Shown here piece by piece: positions 18,043 to 26,321 of a stretch of 64,000 nucleotides of DNA (its first letter is position 1; each line of letters starts with the position of its first letter). The notes under the pieces were generated by a model. The model did not search any database. It was not told the DNA's origin and saw only the letters and a program-made list of their open reading frames with translations. The position numbers were made by a program, and so were the translations under genes. This DNA comes from Pseudonocardia sp. HH130629-09 (GTDB taxonomy: Bacteria > Actinomycetota > Actinomycetes > Mycobacteriales > Pseudonocardiaceae): the NCBI RefSeq assembly GCF_001294645.1, contig NZ_CP011869.1, forward strand, positions 124,001 to 188,000, given 5' to 3'.

Positions 18043-18363
18043 ATGGCCGCCCCGAGGAAGTACCCCGACGAGCTGCGGGAGCGAGCGATCCGGCTCGTGT
18101 TGGACGCCAAGGCCGACCCGGCGTCCGCGGGCGGGAACATCTTCAAGCGCATCGGCGAGCAGCTGGGGATCAACCCGGAGACGCTGCGGGGCTGGGTCAA
18201 GCAGGTCGAGATCGACAACGGCACCAGGCCGGGCACGACCACCGACGACGCGACCCGGCTCGCAGAGCTCGAACGTGAGGTTCGGGAGTTGCGCCGGGCG
18301 AACGCCATTCTCAAGTCGGCTTCGGCTTTCTTCGCGGCGGAGCTCGACCGCCCCAGCAGGTAG
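18043..18363 (+). CDS. IS3-family transposase OrfA (type b, copy 1)
   Basis: 106 residues with an HTH (GEQLGINPETLRGWVKQVEI) and a short coiled coil (LAELEREVRELRRANAILKS), ending SASAFFAAELDRPSR. OrfB follows in the -1 frame, which stays open across the orfA stop, so an OrfAB fusion by -1 frameshifting near the FFAAELDRP codons is expected. Identical by eye to 49650-49970. Confidence 0.92.
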   Translation: MAAPRKYPDELRERAIRLVLDAKADPASAGGNIFKRIGEQLGINPETLRGWVKQVEIDNGTRPGTTTDDATRLAELEREVRELRRANAILKSASAFFAAELDRPSR

Positions 18364-18419
18364 TCCTCGACTATATCGAGGAGAACAAGACACAGTTCGG
18401 GGTCGAGCCGATCTGCGCG

Positions 18420-19289
18420 GTGTTGAAGGACGCCGGTGTTCCGATCGCCCCGTCCACTTTCCATGCGTCGAAGAAGCGACCGCCCTCGGCGCGGGCACTC
18501 ACCGACGCCGAGACTTTGAAAGAGATCGAACGGGTGCATCGCGACAACTTCAGCGTCTACGGCAGCCGGAAGGTGTGGGCGGCGTTATGTCGGGAAGGCG
18601 GAGTAGGCGGCCGCCGGGTCGCTCGCTGCACCGTGGAACGACTGATGCGCCGCAACGGGCTCCGTGGAGTGTCCCGGCTGCGTGTGCCGCGCACCACGGT
18701 CCGAGCCAAGGGCGCGGACAGGCGCCCGGACCTGGTCGAACGGGACTTCACCGCACCCGCCCAGGACCGCCTGTGGGTCGCTGACATCACCTACATCCGC
18801 ACGTTCTCTGGATGGGTGTACGCGGCTTTCGTGATGGACGTGTTCTCCCGACGGATCGTGGGCTGGCAGCTCTCTCGTAACCTGTACACCGATCTCGCGC
18901 TGGACGCGCTCAACATGGGGATCTGGACCCGGCAACGGGCGGGCGCGGACCTCTCCGAGTTGATACACCATTCGGATCGCGGAGTCCAATATGTCGCCGT
19001 GCGGTACGGCGAGCGACTCGCCGAAGTCGACGCTGTGGCTTCAGTCGGGTCGGTCGGCGATTCCTACGATAATGCGATGGCGGAGGCGTTCAACTCGCTG
19101 TTCAAGGCTGAACTCGTCCGCAACCGGGGCCCGTGGCGAGGCACCGACGACCTCGAGCTGGCCGTCGCCGAGTACATCGACTGGTACAACCACCGCCGCC
19201 TACACGGCGAGCTCGGCCTGATCCCGCCCGTTGAGCACGAGGCCCTGCACGCCGTCACAGAACCCGCCCGGCAACCCGCCGGAGCGTGA
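18420..19289 (+). CDS. IS3-family transposase OrfB (type b, copy 1)
   Basis: 289 residues as listed from GTG 18420. Integrase core with Asp in RLWVADITYIRTF, Asp in IHHSDRGVQYVAV and Glu in NAMAEAFNSLFKAEL, then WYNHRRLHGELGLIPPVEHE. The frame is open further upstream to orfA, as expected for an OrfAB frameshift product. The copy at 50027-50896 appears identical, which points to recent transposition or duplication. Confidence 0.92.
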   Translation: MLKDAGVPIAPSTFHASKKRPPSARALTDAETLKEIERVHRDNFSVYGSRKVWAALCREGGVGGRRVARCTVERLMRRNGLRGVSRLRVPRTTVRAKGADRRPDLVERDFTAPAQDRLWVADITYIRTFSGWVYAAFVMDVFSRRIVGWQLSRNLYTDLALDALNMGIWTRQRAGADLSELIHHSDRGVQYVAVRYGERLAEVDAVASVGSVGDSYDNAMAEAFNSLFKAELVRNRGPWRGTDDLELAVAEYIDWYNHRRLHGELGLIPPVEHEALHAVTEPARQPAGA

Positions 19290-19322
19290 GAACCGAGCCT
19301 CTATCGAACCCGGGACTTGACA

Positions 19323-19972
19323 GTGTGGACGAACGCTCTGCCGGTGCGCGGCTTGTAGTCGGTTCCCCTGGGCAGTCCGGGAGTGGACCGCTTGTTCAGG
19401 GCGCCTTGTCGGCGTCCGACGAAGCGGTGTCCGCCTCCGTCGGGGATGTTGCCGAACTTGGTGACGTCGACGTGGATCAACGAGCCGGGGTGTGGGTGTT
19501 CGTAGCGGCGTAGGGGCTCGCCGGTGACCCGGTCGATGTGGGAGAGCCGGTTGATCCGGCAGCGGCGCAGGACCGCGTGCACGGTCGAGGCGGCGAGAGC
19601 GAGTCGGCCGCCGATCTGTACTGGTCCGAGTCGGTGGTGCCACCGCAGTCGCACGATCTGCTTCACCAGCCTCGGCGGGGTCTTGGCCGGCATCGACCGT
19701 GGTCGGGAGCTGCGGTCGACCATCCCGGGCGGGCCCTCGGCGCGGTAGCGGTCAGCCCACTTTCGGGCGGTGCGAGGGGCGACCATGAACATTCTGGCCG
19801 CGGTGGAGCAGGTCCAGTCCTGGTCGACGATCAGACGGGCCAGCCGTAGCCGGGCACGCGGAGTCAGCGCAGCGTTAGCGTGGGTCACAAGGGCCTCCGG
19901 TTGGTGAAGCGGTTCCTAGACAGCTCCACTTCACAACCGGGGGTCCTCGCCTGTCTCAGCGACAGGCCGTCA
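19323..19972 (-). pseudogene. IS481-family transposase, 3'-truncated
   Basis: ATG at 19888. The visible ~188 residues hold the N-terminal HTH (TCSTAARMFMVAPRTARKWA, then DRSSRPRSMPAKTPP) and the start of the integrase core (GSLIHVDVTKFGNIPDGGGH) and stop at the IS3 border (19322). The element end is near 19972 (tgtctcagcgacaggccgtc). It was inserted in the histidine kinase before IS3 arrived. The catalytic core is incomplete. Confidence 0.85.
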
Positions 19973-20209
19973 TCAGCTCAACCTGGAACAACGTCCATGG
20001 ACATCACAACTAGGTCAGCCGCGCCGTCCCAGCTAGTGAGCCCGACGCCGTAGTCGATCAGCTCCTGGTGGATCATCGAGTCGTTGCTAAGCGTACGCGA
20101 GGCCTCGTCCTGTACCGCAGTCTCCACGTTGCGGGTCACCAGCCAGGCGGTCACCGCGACCAAGACGACCGACAACACTACCGTGGCCGTGGCGATCTGC
20201 GACCGGACG

Positions 20210-20902
20210 CTACCCAGCACCGGTCGGATCCTCGGCCAGGCGGTATCCCCGGCCTTTCATCGTCAGCAGGTACCGAGGCCGGGCCGGGTCTGGCTCCATC
20301 TTGCGTCGTATGTTGGACACGTGCATGTCGACCGTCCGCTCCATAGCCAGGTGGTCAAATCCGGCGATCGCCTCCAGAAGCTGCCGTCGCGAGTACACCC
20401 GACCCGGGCGTTGGGCCAGGGTCTCCAGCAGGGTGAACTCGCGGGCGGTCAGCTCCACCGGTTGCCCGGCCACGCGGACCGCGCACCGCTCGAGGTCGAT
20501 CTGTAGCTCACCGAACTGCAGCACGGCCTCGGCCGCGCCGGCGCCGGCGCGCCGCAGAACCGCCCGCACCCTGGCCATCAGCTGGCGCGGGCTGTAGGGC
20601 TTGATCACGTAGTCGTCAGCACCCAAGTCGAACCCGAGCAGTTGGTCCTCCTCAGCCGACCGGGCAGTGATCAACATGACGGCCATCGGGTGCTCGCCGC
20701 GGACCGAACGGAGCACGTCCAGACCGTCGAGGTGAGGCATCATGACGTCGAGCAGGACCAGATCGGGCCGGCGCTGGCGGATGGCGTCGATCGCGGCCCG
20801 CCCGTCGCCGACAACGAGGACGGCGTACCCCTCCCTGACCAGGTATTCACGCAAGACGAGGGCTTGTTTGGTATCATCCTCAGCCACCAAGACCCTGGCC
20901 AC
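20210..20902 (-). CDS. OmpR/MprA-type response regulator
   Basis: 230 residues from GTG 20902, preceded by GGAGG at about 8 nt. Receiver domain with Asp9/Asp10, phospho-acceptor Asp52 (LVLLDVMMPHLDG), Thr79 and Lys101 (DDYVIKPYSP). The C-terminal winged-helix DNA-binding domain reads VELTAREFTLLETLAQRPGR, then TVDMHVSNIRRKMEPD. It overlaps the kinase start by 11 nt. Together with the HtrA protease at 13592-15121 the set resembles the MprAB-PepD envelope-stress system (inference). With the kinase destroyed it would be an orphan. The 290 bp upstream (20903-21192) hold no clear gene apart from a short IS630 remnant near 21140-21190. Confidence 0.9.
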   Translation of the reverse strand: MARVLVAEDDTKQALVLREYLVREGYAVLVVGDGRAAIDAIRQRRPDLVLLDVMMPHLDGLDVLRSVRGEHPMAVMLITARSAEEDQLLGFDLGADDYVIKPYSPRQLMARVRAVLRRAGAGAAEAVLQFGELQIDLERCAVRVAGQPVELTAREFTLLETLAQRPGRVYSRRQLLEAIAGFDHLAMERTVDMHVSNIRRKMEPDPARPRYLLTMKGRGYRLAEDPTGAG

Positions 20903-21192
20903 CGCCCGAACCTCCACGCACCCGGCCTGCAGTGATCGTGTCGCCCCGTCGGCAACCGGCCGCCAGCTGTGCGGCCGGGCCCGCACCAGCGGCTCGGTCC
21001 CGGCCAGCGGGCCACTGCGCTGGCTATCCGACCAACCAGCTGACCACGACCAAATCCGACGATCCATAGTATCGCACCGATCAACAGTCCGATGGTCCGC
21101 CCGGTCCGCAGTCCGGCACCGCCCAGGGTGACCACGCCGAGTCCAACGACCCCCGCTCCATTTTGGGTCCAGCACCGCGACCCCCTTGGGGG

Positions 21193-22900
21193 TTAGCCCG
21201 GATCTTTCGTCGGGCAGTCCCGGCTTGATCGACACCGGTGCTCGTCGGTGTGGTGGCGCTGATTCTGCCTGGCGGGTGTGACAGTTCAGCCGAGGTCGCT
21301 CGGGTGGGCGCCGGTTTCCACTGGTCCGGTCGGGGTCCTGGGTCGTCGTGACGGCGGGGTCGGGCTCAGCCGGGGACGGCGAGTGCGCGCAGCCGGGCGA
21401 GGCCTTCGCAGAGCAGCCTGGCCCAGGGTGCGTGGGCGGGCAGGTGCAGGACGGTTCGGCGGGCGTGCCGGGCTCGCTGTGCGGGCTGGGAGAACAGCCG
21501 CAGCCGGAGTCGTTTCGGTTCCCAGCGCCGCGCCGGGTGGTCGGTGTAGGCGAGCATCTGCGCCCAGGCGGTGATCTCGCAGGCGAGCGCGACAACGGCC
21601 TGCCAGATCCGGTTCTGGTCGAGCTCGTGCAAGGGCAGGTTGGTCAGCCCGGTGTCCTTCGCCGCCCGGATGCGGTCCTCGGCGCGGGCCCGGCGGCGGT
21701 GTCGTAGCTCGAGGTCGGCGAGTTGGCGGCCCGCTCCACCGGGGTGTGTGTTGGTGGCGAATGCAGTGTAGCGCAACCCGTCCGGGTCGGTGATCCGTAG
21801 CTGCGCGCCGGGGTGCGGGCGCTCGCGGCGGACGATCACCCGCATCCCTTTCGGCCAGGAGGTCAAGTTCATCAGGCCGGTCGCCTCGATGACCCAGGCT
21901 CCGGGACGGGGCTCGCGGTCGGCATCGAGCGCGGTCTGCCAGTCCGTGGCCGGGAGCGCGGCGAGCTGGTCGACCAGAGCCTGGGACAGCCCGAAGCCGA
22001 CTGAATAGGACAGACGCTGCCCGGCCAGCCAGTCGAGGAGCTCATGCGAGGCACCTGCGCCGTCGACCCGGATCAGAACTTTGCGGCCGGGACGGTTGCC
22101 CGGGCGGTGGTCGGGGAGCTGGCGCAGCGCCGCCCGGATGACGGTGACGTGGTCGGTGGCGGTGTTCGACCCGGCGTTCCCGGGGCGTAGCAGCGCCGCG
22201 AGAGGCTCACCGGTCCCGGCCGCGCCGTGGTCGCAGAACGCCCACAACGGATGGTGCCCGAAGCCCTTCTTGAACGTCGGTGCGGCGCCCTGCTTGTCCG
22301 AGTGGGCGGTGATCAGGGTGGCATCCACGTCGATGACCAGCGGGTTCGCCGCGTCCGTCTGGTGGTCGGGAGCGGCGGAACCGGCCAGCGCCCACACCTT
22401 CGCCCGAGCCGTGGCGCGGGCGGCATCGATCGCCGCCAACACCGCGGTCGAGTCGGCGGCGAGGCGATCTACCGTGCGGGAGACCGTCGGGTCTGAGGCC
22501 ACCGGACCGAACAGAGCGGGCTCCGCACGCAACAGCGCGATGTCGGACAGGCAGTCCCCGCCGGCGGCCAGCGTCAACGCGAGATCGAGCAGGACCTTCG
22601 CCGGGTCGTGCACCGCCAACCGCGGCCGCCACGGTTCCAACGCCTGCGACAGAGCGTGGTCGAGCCCGACCTTGCCGATGGTCTCGGTCAGCAGCCTCGT
22701 CCCGGCATGCGACACCACCGCTGTCGCGGCCGTGTCGATGTCCGGGCACGAGTAGAACCCGATAGCCTTCTTCACCTGGAGGGTGCTCCTGATTCGCGCG
22801 GATACGGGACCTCAGCAATCCCCATCCTTGCTGGTCAGTGGCACCCTCCAGCCTTCTGACACGCCCCGCTCGGCGAACCGCGATGAAAGCCCCGGGTTAA
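21193..22900 (-). mobile_element. IS1380-family element, type a, complete
   Basis: About 1.71 kb. Ends ttagcccggatctttcgtcg and (inverse) ttaacccggggctttcatcg are imperfect inverted repeats. It splits an IS630-type transposase: the N-terminal part is to the right (22901-23103) and a short piece reading VLDPKWSGGR is to the left (about 21140-21190). No matching target duplication was recognised. Confidence 0.85.
21366..22775 (-). CDS. IS1380-family transposase, type a
   Basis: 469 residues from GTG 22775. DDE_Tnp_1-type transposase with an N-terminal DNA-binding region (KVLLDLALTLAAGGDCLSDI), first Asp in PLVIDVDATLITAHSDKQG, second in KVLIRVDGAGASHELLDWLA and the acidic C-terminal segment RRARAEDRIRAAKDTGLTNLP. 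It looks complete. The fragment at 1-266 is a close relative of the same N-terminus. Confidence 0.92.
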   Translation of the reverse strand: MKKAIGFYSCPDIDTAATAVVSHAGTRLLTETIGKVGLDHALSQALEPWRPRLAVHDPAKVLLDLALTLAAGGDCLSDIALLRAEPALFGPVASDPTVSRTVDRLAADSTAVLAAIDAARATARAKVWALAGSAAPDHQTDAANPLVIDVDATLITAHSDKQGAAPTFKKGFGHHPLWAFCDHGAAGTGEPLAALLRPGNAGSNTATDHVTVIRAALRQLPDHRPGNRPGRKVLIRVDGAGASHELLDWLAGQRLSYSVGFGLSQALVDQLAALPATDWQTALDADREPRPGAWVIEATGLMNLTSWPKGMRVIVRRERPHPGAQLRITDPDGLRYTAFATNTHPGGAGRQLADLELRHRRRARAEDRIRAAKDTGLTNLPLHELDQNRIWQAVVALACEITAWAQMLAYTDHPARRWEPKRLRLRLFSQPAQRARHARRTVLHLPAHAPWARLLCEGLARLRALAVPG

Positions 22901-23103
22901 GCGTGGATCACCTCCCGCGCGTACTGCGGCTTCGCCGCGTACATCGCAGCCGCCTCGGCAGCGCTGCAGCCCTGTACCGAGGCCAGCACGATCCCGGCGC
23001 GGCGCAGGCGAACACGATCGCGCGCCGTCCTAGTGATCGTGACCAGAAGCTGGGCCTCGTCAGGGTCGAGCGCGCGGGTGAACACCTCGGGCTGACGTGG
23101 CAT
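22901..23103 (-). pseudogene. IS630-family transposase, N-terminal fragment
   Basis: From ATG 23103 the reverse strand reads MPRQPEVFTRALDPDEAQLL, then RLRRAGIVLASVQGCSAAEA and YAREVIHA, the HTH start of IS630-type transposases. It ends at the IS1380 boundary; a short continuation (VLDPKWSGGR) is found across that element. Nonfunctional. Confidence 0.75.
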
Positions 23104-23109
23104 CACCCA

Positions 23110-23599
23110 CCTCCGCCTGCCAACTGGTCGACGAGTTCGGGGTCGGCCGCTCCTCGGCCCGCGAGGTCGTCCAGCAGCTTGCGTGTGACGGCCTGGTCGA
23201 GGTCCGGCATGGCCACGGCATCTTCGCTGCCGACCCCGGGCCCGGCCGACGAGCGGTCGCTGAGCGTCCACGACGGCATTTGCCGCGCCCGGATCACCGG
23301 GGTCTTCGAGGTCCACCGCGCGGTCGAGGCCGCCCGGCTCGCCGCGGTCCGCACCGCCCCGGAGGAGCTCGTCGCCTGCGCACGATGCTGTCCGAGCGGC
23401 GCTCGCTCCTCGGCCGGGGACGCCTGCGCCTTCGTCACCACCGACGTGCGGTTCCACCGGGCCGTCGTCGCCTCGGCCAGGACCGCCCGCTGGGCGACGT
23501 GCTCATCGAGCTCCTGGACGACCCGTCGTTGCCCGACACGACCGGCGATCACGAGGCGCTGGTCGCGGCGCTCGAGGTGCGGGACGCCGACGCCGCGGC
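23110..23599 (+). pseudogene. GntR/FadR-family regulator, decayed
   Basis: Regulator features appear in different frames. One frame gives the winged-helix part (CQLVDEFGVGRSSAREVVQQ, then DGLVEVRHGHGIFAADPGPG). Another gives FCD-like helices (GVFEVHRAVEAARLAAV, FVTTDVRFHRAVVASA). The end returns in the first frame (LGDVLIELLDDPSLPDTTGD). At least two frameshifts are needed, and a MITE replaces the C-terminus. A dead GntR-type regulator, formerly of some catabolic operon. Confidence 0.7.
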
Positions 23600-23602
23600 A
23601 CT

Positions 23603-23767
23603 GAGCCTTTTTCAACCTGACCAGCGAGCTTCTGCGTCAGGAGATCGCGAAGGTTGCAGCGCAACTGCTCTGACCACAGCTGCACAGGTCACCGGCTCGC
23701 TAGCTCGGCGTCTGCACCCACACAACCAGGCCCCTGAGCTGCCGGAACGGCAGGTTGAAAAAGGCTC
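23603..23767. repeat. MITE-165 family, complete copy with ACT duplication
   Basis: 165 bp, gagcctttttcaacctgac to ggcaggttgaaaaaggctc, flanked on both sides by ACT (23600-23602, 23768-23770). This is a clean 3-bp target duplication and a good reference copy for the family. Confidence 0.93.
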
Positions 23768-23852
23768 ACTGGCCACCACGCCGCACTTCGACCTGATCCT
23801 CCGCGTGCTCCGGACATGTGGTGCAGCACGCCGGTATGTCAACACCCAAACC

Positions 23853-23880
23853 TTGACATTAAGTATCCGGATTGTACGGT
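23853..23880 (+). promoter_or_regulatory. Promoter and possible Rrf2 operator
   Basis: A -35 ttgaca (23853-23858) and a -10-like tacggt (23875-23880) are 16 bp apart. The perfect palindrome atccggat (23865-23872) sits between them. The ATG of the Rrf2 gene follows 7 nt after the -10 box, so the message would be leaderless or nearly so. A repressor bound at the palindrome would block RNA polymerase, fitting autoregulation. Confidence 0.6.
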
Positions 23881-23887
23881 ATAGGCC

Positions 23888-24379
23888 ATGCGGATGAGCC
23901 AGGGCGTCGAGTGGACCCTTCACATCGTCCTAACATTGGCCTGGCTGGACGACGACCAGCCGGTCTCGGTCGGAAAGCTGGCCGCGGGACACGACCTGCC
24001 GGCGCCCTACCTCAACAAGCAGCTCCAGGTGCTGGCCAAGGCGGAGATCCTGGAGTCGGTCCCGGGATCGCGCGGCGGATTCCGGCTCGCCCGGGCCGCG
24101 TCCTCGATCACGCTGATGGACGTCGTCGCGGCCATCGAGGGCCCCCAGGAGGCCTTCCGCTGCGCGGAGATCCGCCAGCACGGTGTCGGCGCTGCTCTCC
24201 CGCGCTCCGCGTTCGGCGCACCGTGTGCGATCAGCATCTCGATGCGCCGAGCGGAGATGGCGTGGCGCCGCGAGCTCGCGAGCCGCACGATCGCCGACAT
24301 CCGTGCCGAAGTCGACGAGAACGCACCTGACGCCCAGAGCCTCACCCGCAGCGCCTACGACCGTCAGCCCACCGGCTGA
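23888..24379 (+). CDS. Rrf2-family transcriptional regulator
   Basis: 163 residues. Winged-helix domain (MSQGVEWTLHIVLTLAWLDD, then APYLNKQLQVLAKAEILESV and SRGGFRLARAASSITLMDVV), followed by the segment where Rrf2 proteins bind a cofactor. Only two cysteines are seen (FRCAEIR and GAPCAIS), fewer than the three of IscR/NsrR iron-sulfur members, so it may sense redox or a ligand in another way. It heads an operon with an NAD(P)H oxidoreductase and a cupin. ATG 23894 is an alternative start. Confidence 0.88.
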   Translation: MRMSQGVEWTLHIVLTLAWLDDDQPVSVGKLAAGHDLPAPYLNKQLQVLAKAEILESVPGSRGGFRLARAASSITLMDVVAAIEGPQEAFRCAEIRQHGVGAALPRSAFGAPCAISISMRRAEMAWRRELASRTIADIRAEVDENAPDAQSLTRSAYDRQPTG

Positions 24380-24436
24380 CCGTCCCACCTGTTTCCCTGA
24401 AGTGCGCACCTGCGCCGGCGAGGATGGAGAATCTAG

Positions 24437-25660
24437 ATGTCAAGTATATTGGTTATCGGCGGTGGTTTCGCCGGGGTCTGGGCCGCGGCCGGGGCGATCC
24501 GGGCCCGGCAGGAGGCCGGCGCAGCCGAGGACGCCGTGACCGTGACCCTGATCGGCGCCGCAGACGACCTGGCGATCCGCCCGCGGCTCTACGAGGACGA
24601 CCCGCAGGGCAAGCGGGTGGCACTCGACCGCGTTCTCGGGCCGATCGGGGTGCGGCGGATCCCCGGCATCGTCACCGGCATCGACACCGAGGCCCGCACG
24701 GTCAGCGCGCTCGGCCGTGACGGCTCGGCGCTGGAGCTGAGCTACGACCGCCTGGTCCTGGCCTCAGGCAGCCGGGTGCTGACCCCCCTGGTCGAGGGCG
24801 CCGAGCACCTGTTCGACGTCGACACCCTGCCGGCCGCTGCCGCGCTGGAGTCGCACGTGAGCAGGCTCGGCACGGTAGCCGGCGGCGACGAGCGCTTCAC
24901 CGCCGTTGTGATTGGTGCCGGGTTCACCGGCCTCGAGGTCGTGACCGAGCTGCCGGCCCGGCTCCGCGCGGTCGCCGGCGACCGGCCCGTGCGGGTCGTC
25001 CTGGTCGAGCGTGCCGACACGGTCGGCCCCGAGCTCGGCCCCGGGCCCCGCCCGGAGATCCTTGCAGCGCTGGAACACGCCGGGGTCGAGCTGGCGCTCA
25101 ACGTCTCCCTACAGTCGGTCGATCGCGAGCGGGCCGTCCTGTCCGACGGCACCGTGATCCCCACCCGCACCGTGGTCTGGACCGCCGGGATGCGGGCCAG
25201 CGCACTGACCGAGCTGATCCCCGGCACCCGGGACGCGATCGGCAGGCTCGAGGTCGACGAGCACCTGCGGGTTGTCGGGGTGGACGGCGTCTACGCCGCG
25301 GGCGACACCGCCGCCGCCGTCGCCGAGGGCGGACACGTGGTGATGCAGAGCTGCCAGCACGCCGTCCCCCAGGGGAAGCTGGCCGGGGCGAACGTCGGAG
25401 CCGACGTGCTCGGGCTGCCGCTGGTCCCGTTCGCCCCCAACCCGTACGTCACCTGCCTGAGCCTCGGGCCGTACGGGGCCGTGCTCACCACCGGCTGGGA
25501 CCGCACCGTGGCCCAGACCGGCGACGAGGCCAAGAAGCTCAAGCACACCATCAACAGCGAGTGGATCTACCCGCCGATCGACGACGCCGGCGCGATCCTC
25601 ACCCTCGCCGACCACCGCACGACCTGGCCGACCGAGGCGGTCCAGAGCGTCTCGGCCTGA
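24437..25660 (+). CDS. NAD(P)/FAD-dependent oxidoreductase (NDH-2-like)
   Basis: 407 residues. FAD-binding GGGFAGVWAAAGAIRA at the N-terminus, second dinucleotide fold VVIGAGFTGLEVVTELPARL for NAD(P)H, and a late FAD contact GVDGVYAAGDTAAAVAEGG. This order matches pyridine nucleotide-disulfide oxidoreductases of the type II NADH dehydrogenase/ferredoxin reductase class; the active-site Cys pair of disulfide reductases is absent. Its place between an Rrf2 regulator and a cupin suggests a stress- or quinone-responsive NAD(P)H-oxidising role. A ggatggag ribosome site precedes the ATG. Confidence 0.85.
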   Translation: MSSILVIGGGFAGVWAAAGAIRARQEAGAAEDAVTVTLIGAADDLAIRPRLYEDDPQGKRVALDRVLGPIGVRRIPGIVTGIDTEARTVSALGRDGSALELSYDRLVLASGSRVLTPLVEGAEHLFDVDTLPAAAALESHVSRLGTVAGGDERFTAVVIGAGFTGLEVVTELPARLRAVAGDRPVRVVLVERADTVGPELGPGPRPEILAALEHAGVELALNVSLQSVDRERAVLSDGTVIPTRTVVWTAGMRASALTELIPGTRDAIGRLEVDEHLRVVGVDGVYAAGDTAAAVAEGGHVVMQSCQHAVPQGKLAGANVGADVLGLPLVPFAPNPYVTCLSLGPYGAVLTTGWDRTVAQTGDEAKKLKHTINSEWIYPPIDDAGAILTLADHRTTWPTEAVQSVSA

Positions 25661-25689
25661 CCGTCCCGTAGCGACACCCAGGAGGCACC

Positions 25690-26106
25690 GTGATCGAACT
25701 CAACGGCACGACGATCCAGACACTCGACGAGCACCCAATGACCGAGCTGCCCGCAGGCGGCCATCTCATGACGGTCGTCGTATCAGTCGAACCGAACAAT
25801 CCCGGTACACCGGCCCACCGCCACCCCGGACCGGTCTACGGCTACGTCCTCGAAGGCGAGATGATCGTCGAACTCGAGGGCGACGCCCCGGTGCTCAAGC
25901 GGGCCGGCGACACGATCTGGGAGCCGGGCGGCGACCGCATCCACTACCAGGCGGCCAATCCCGGGAACACCGAGCTCCGCTTCGTCGTGCTCATGGCCTG
26001 CAAGGACGGAGAAGACATGCTGACCTTTGCCTCCGACGAGAAACTGGAGGCCCGCAAGCACCTGCGGCACCCGGGCCCCGTCGTCGACCCGCGCGCGGCG
26101 GCCTGA
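25690..26106 (+). CDS. Cupin-domain protein
   Basis: 138 residues from GTG 25690 with aggagg 5 nt upstream. Cupin motif 1 is TPAHRHPGPVYGYVLEGEM and motif 2 is GDTIWEPGGDRIHYQ, giving the metal-binding His/His/Glu/His set of a single-domain cupin. Such small cupins act as metal-dependent dioxygenases, quercetinase-like enzymes or ligand sensors. It is the last gene of the Rrf2 operon, 29 bp after the oxidoreductase and before a strong terminator. Substrate unknown. Confidence 0.87.
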   Translation: MIELNGTTIQTLDEHPMTELPAGGHLMTVVVSVEPNNPGTPAHRHPGPVYGYVLEGEMIVELEGDAPVLKRAGDTIWEPGGDRIHYQAANPGNTELRFVVLMACKDGEDMLTFASDEKLEARKHLRHPGPVVDPRAAA

Positions 26107-26122
26107 CCCGCTCCCCGCACCG

Positions 26123-26167
26123 GTGGGCGGGGCCGCGGTGGCACCAGCACACCACGGCCCCGCCCAC
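26123..26167 (+). terminator. Hairpin terminator after the cupin gene
   Basis: Two 18-bp arms (gtgggcggggccgcggtg, 26123-26140, and caccacggccccgcccac, 26150-26167) pair with one mismatch around a 9-nt loop. There is no clear T-run, as is usual for actinobacterial terminators. Confidence 0.8.
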
Positions 26168-26233
26168 CCGGGGCTGCTCAGCCACCGACCAACGGCCACC
26201 GGCCGCCGGGACCCCCCGGGGGATCCCGGATCC

Positions 26234-26321
26234 GGTGGCTGCCAGGCGAGTGAGGTGGTCGGCGGCTGCGGTGGTGGCTTTTACTGCATGGGGGATGTTG
26301 AGTTCGGTGGTACCGATGACA
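26234..26321 (-). pseudogene. IclR regulator, C-terminal fragment (paralogue of 28005-28691)
   Basis: Almost the same as 28009-28096: both carry gtggctgccaggcgagtgag and the stretch through gcatgggggatgttgagttc, with several substitutions between them. It encodes only the last ~29 residues of an IclR protein and is cut by the IS5 element at 26322. The partner copy lies 1.7 kb away inside the inverted-repeat-bounded segment. Confidence 0.75.

Larger units (their letters stand above)
17991..19322 (+). mobile_element. IS3-family element (type b), copy 1
   Basis: 1332 bp. Ends tgtctcgtcccgggtttgat and (inverse) tgtcaagtcccgggttcgat. The flanks are GAC and GTG, not a duplication. It joins a kinase fragment to a truncated IS481, so an adjacent deletion or recombination followed insertion. 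Same length as, and apparently identical to, 49598-50929. Confidence 0.93.
17509..20220 (-). pseudogene. Sensor histidine kinase split by IS481 and IS3
   Basis: The N-terminus lies at 19978-20220 (MLGSVRSQIATATVVLSVVL, a first membrane helix then an extracytoplasmic start) and the C-terminus at 17509-17990 (HATPase_c: VRQIISNLLTNAVRHTP, SAADTGPGISAEHVDVVFDR, GAGLGLAISRELARAQGG). The gene start overlaps the stop of the response regulator at 20210, so this was its partner kinase. The middle, including the HAMP and the phospho-accepting HisKA His, is gone; IS481 and IS3 sequences stand in its place. The kinase cannot function. Confidence 0.88.

Noticed and set aside
20903..21190. Possible small membrane protein upstream of the response regulator (GVVTLGGAGLRTGRTIGLLIGA frame)
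   Set aside because: It has one hydrophobic stretch only, no ribosome site, and overlaps an IS630 remnant reading VLDPKWSGGR. Too weak to list as a gene.
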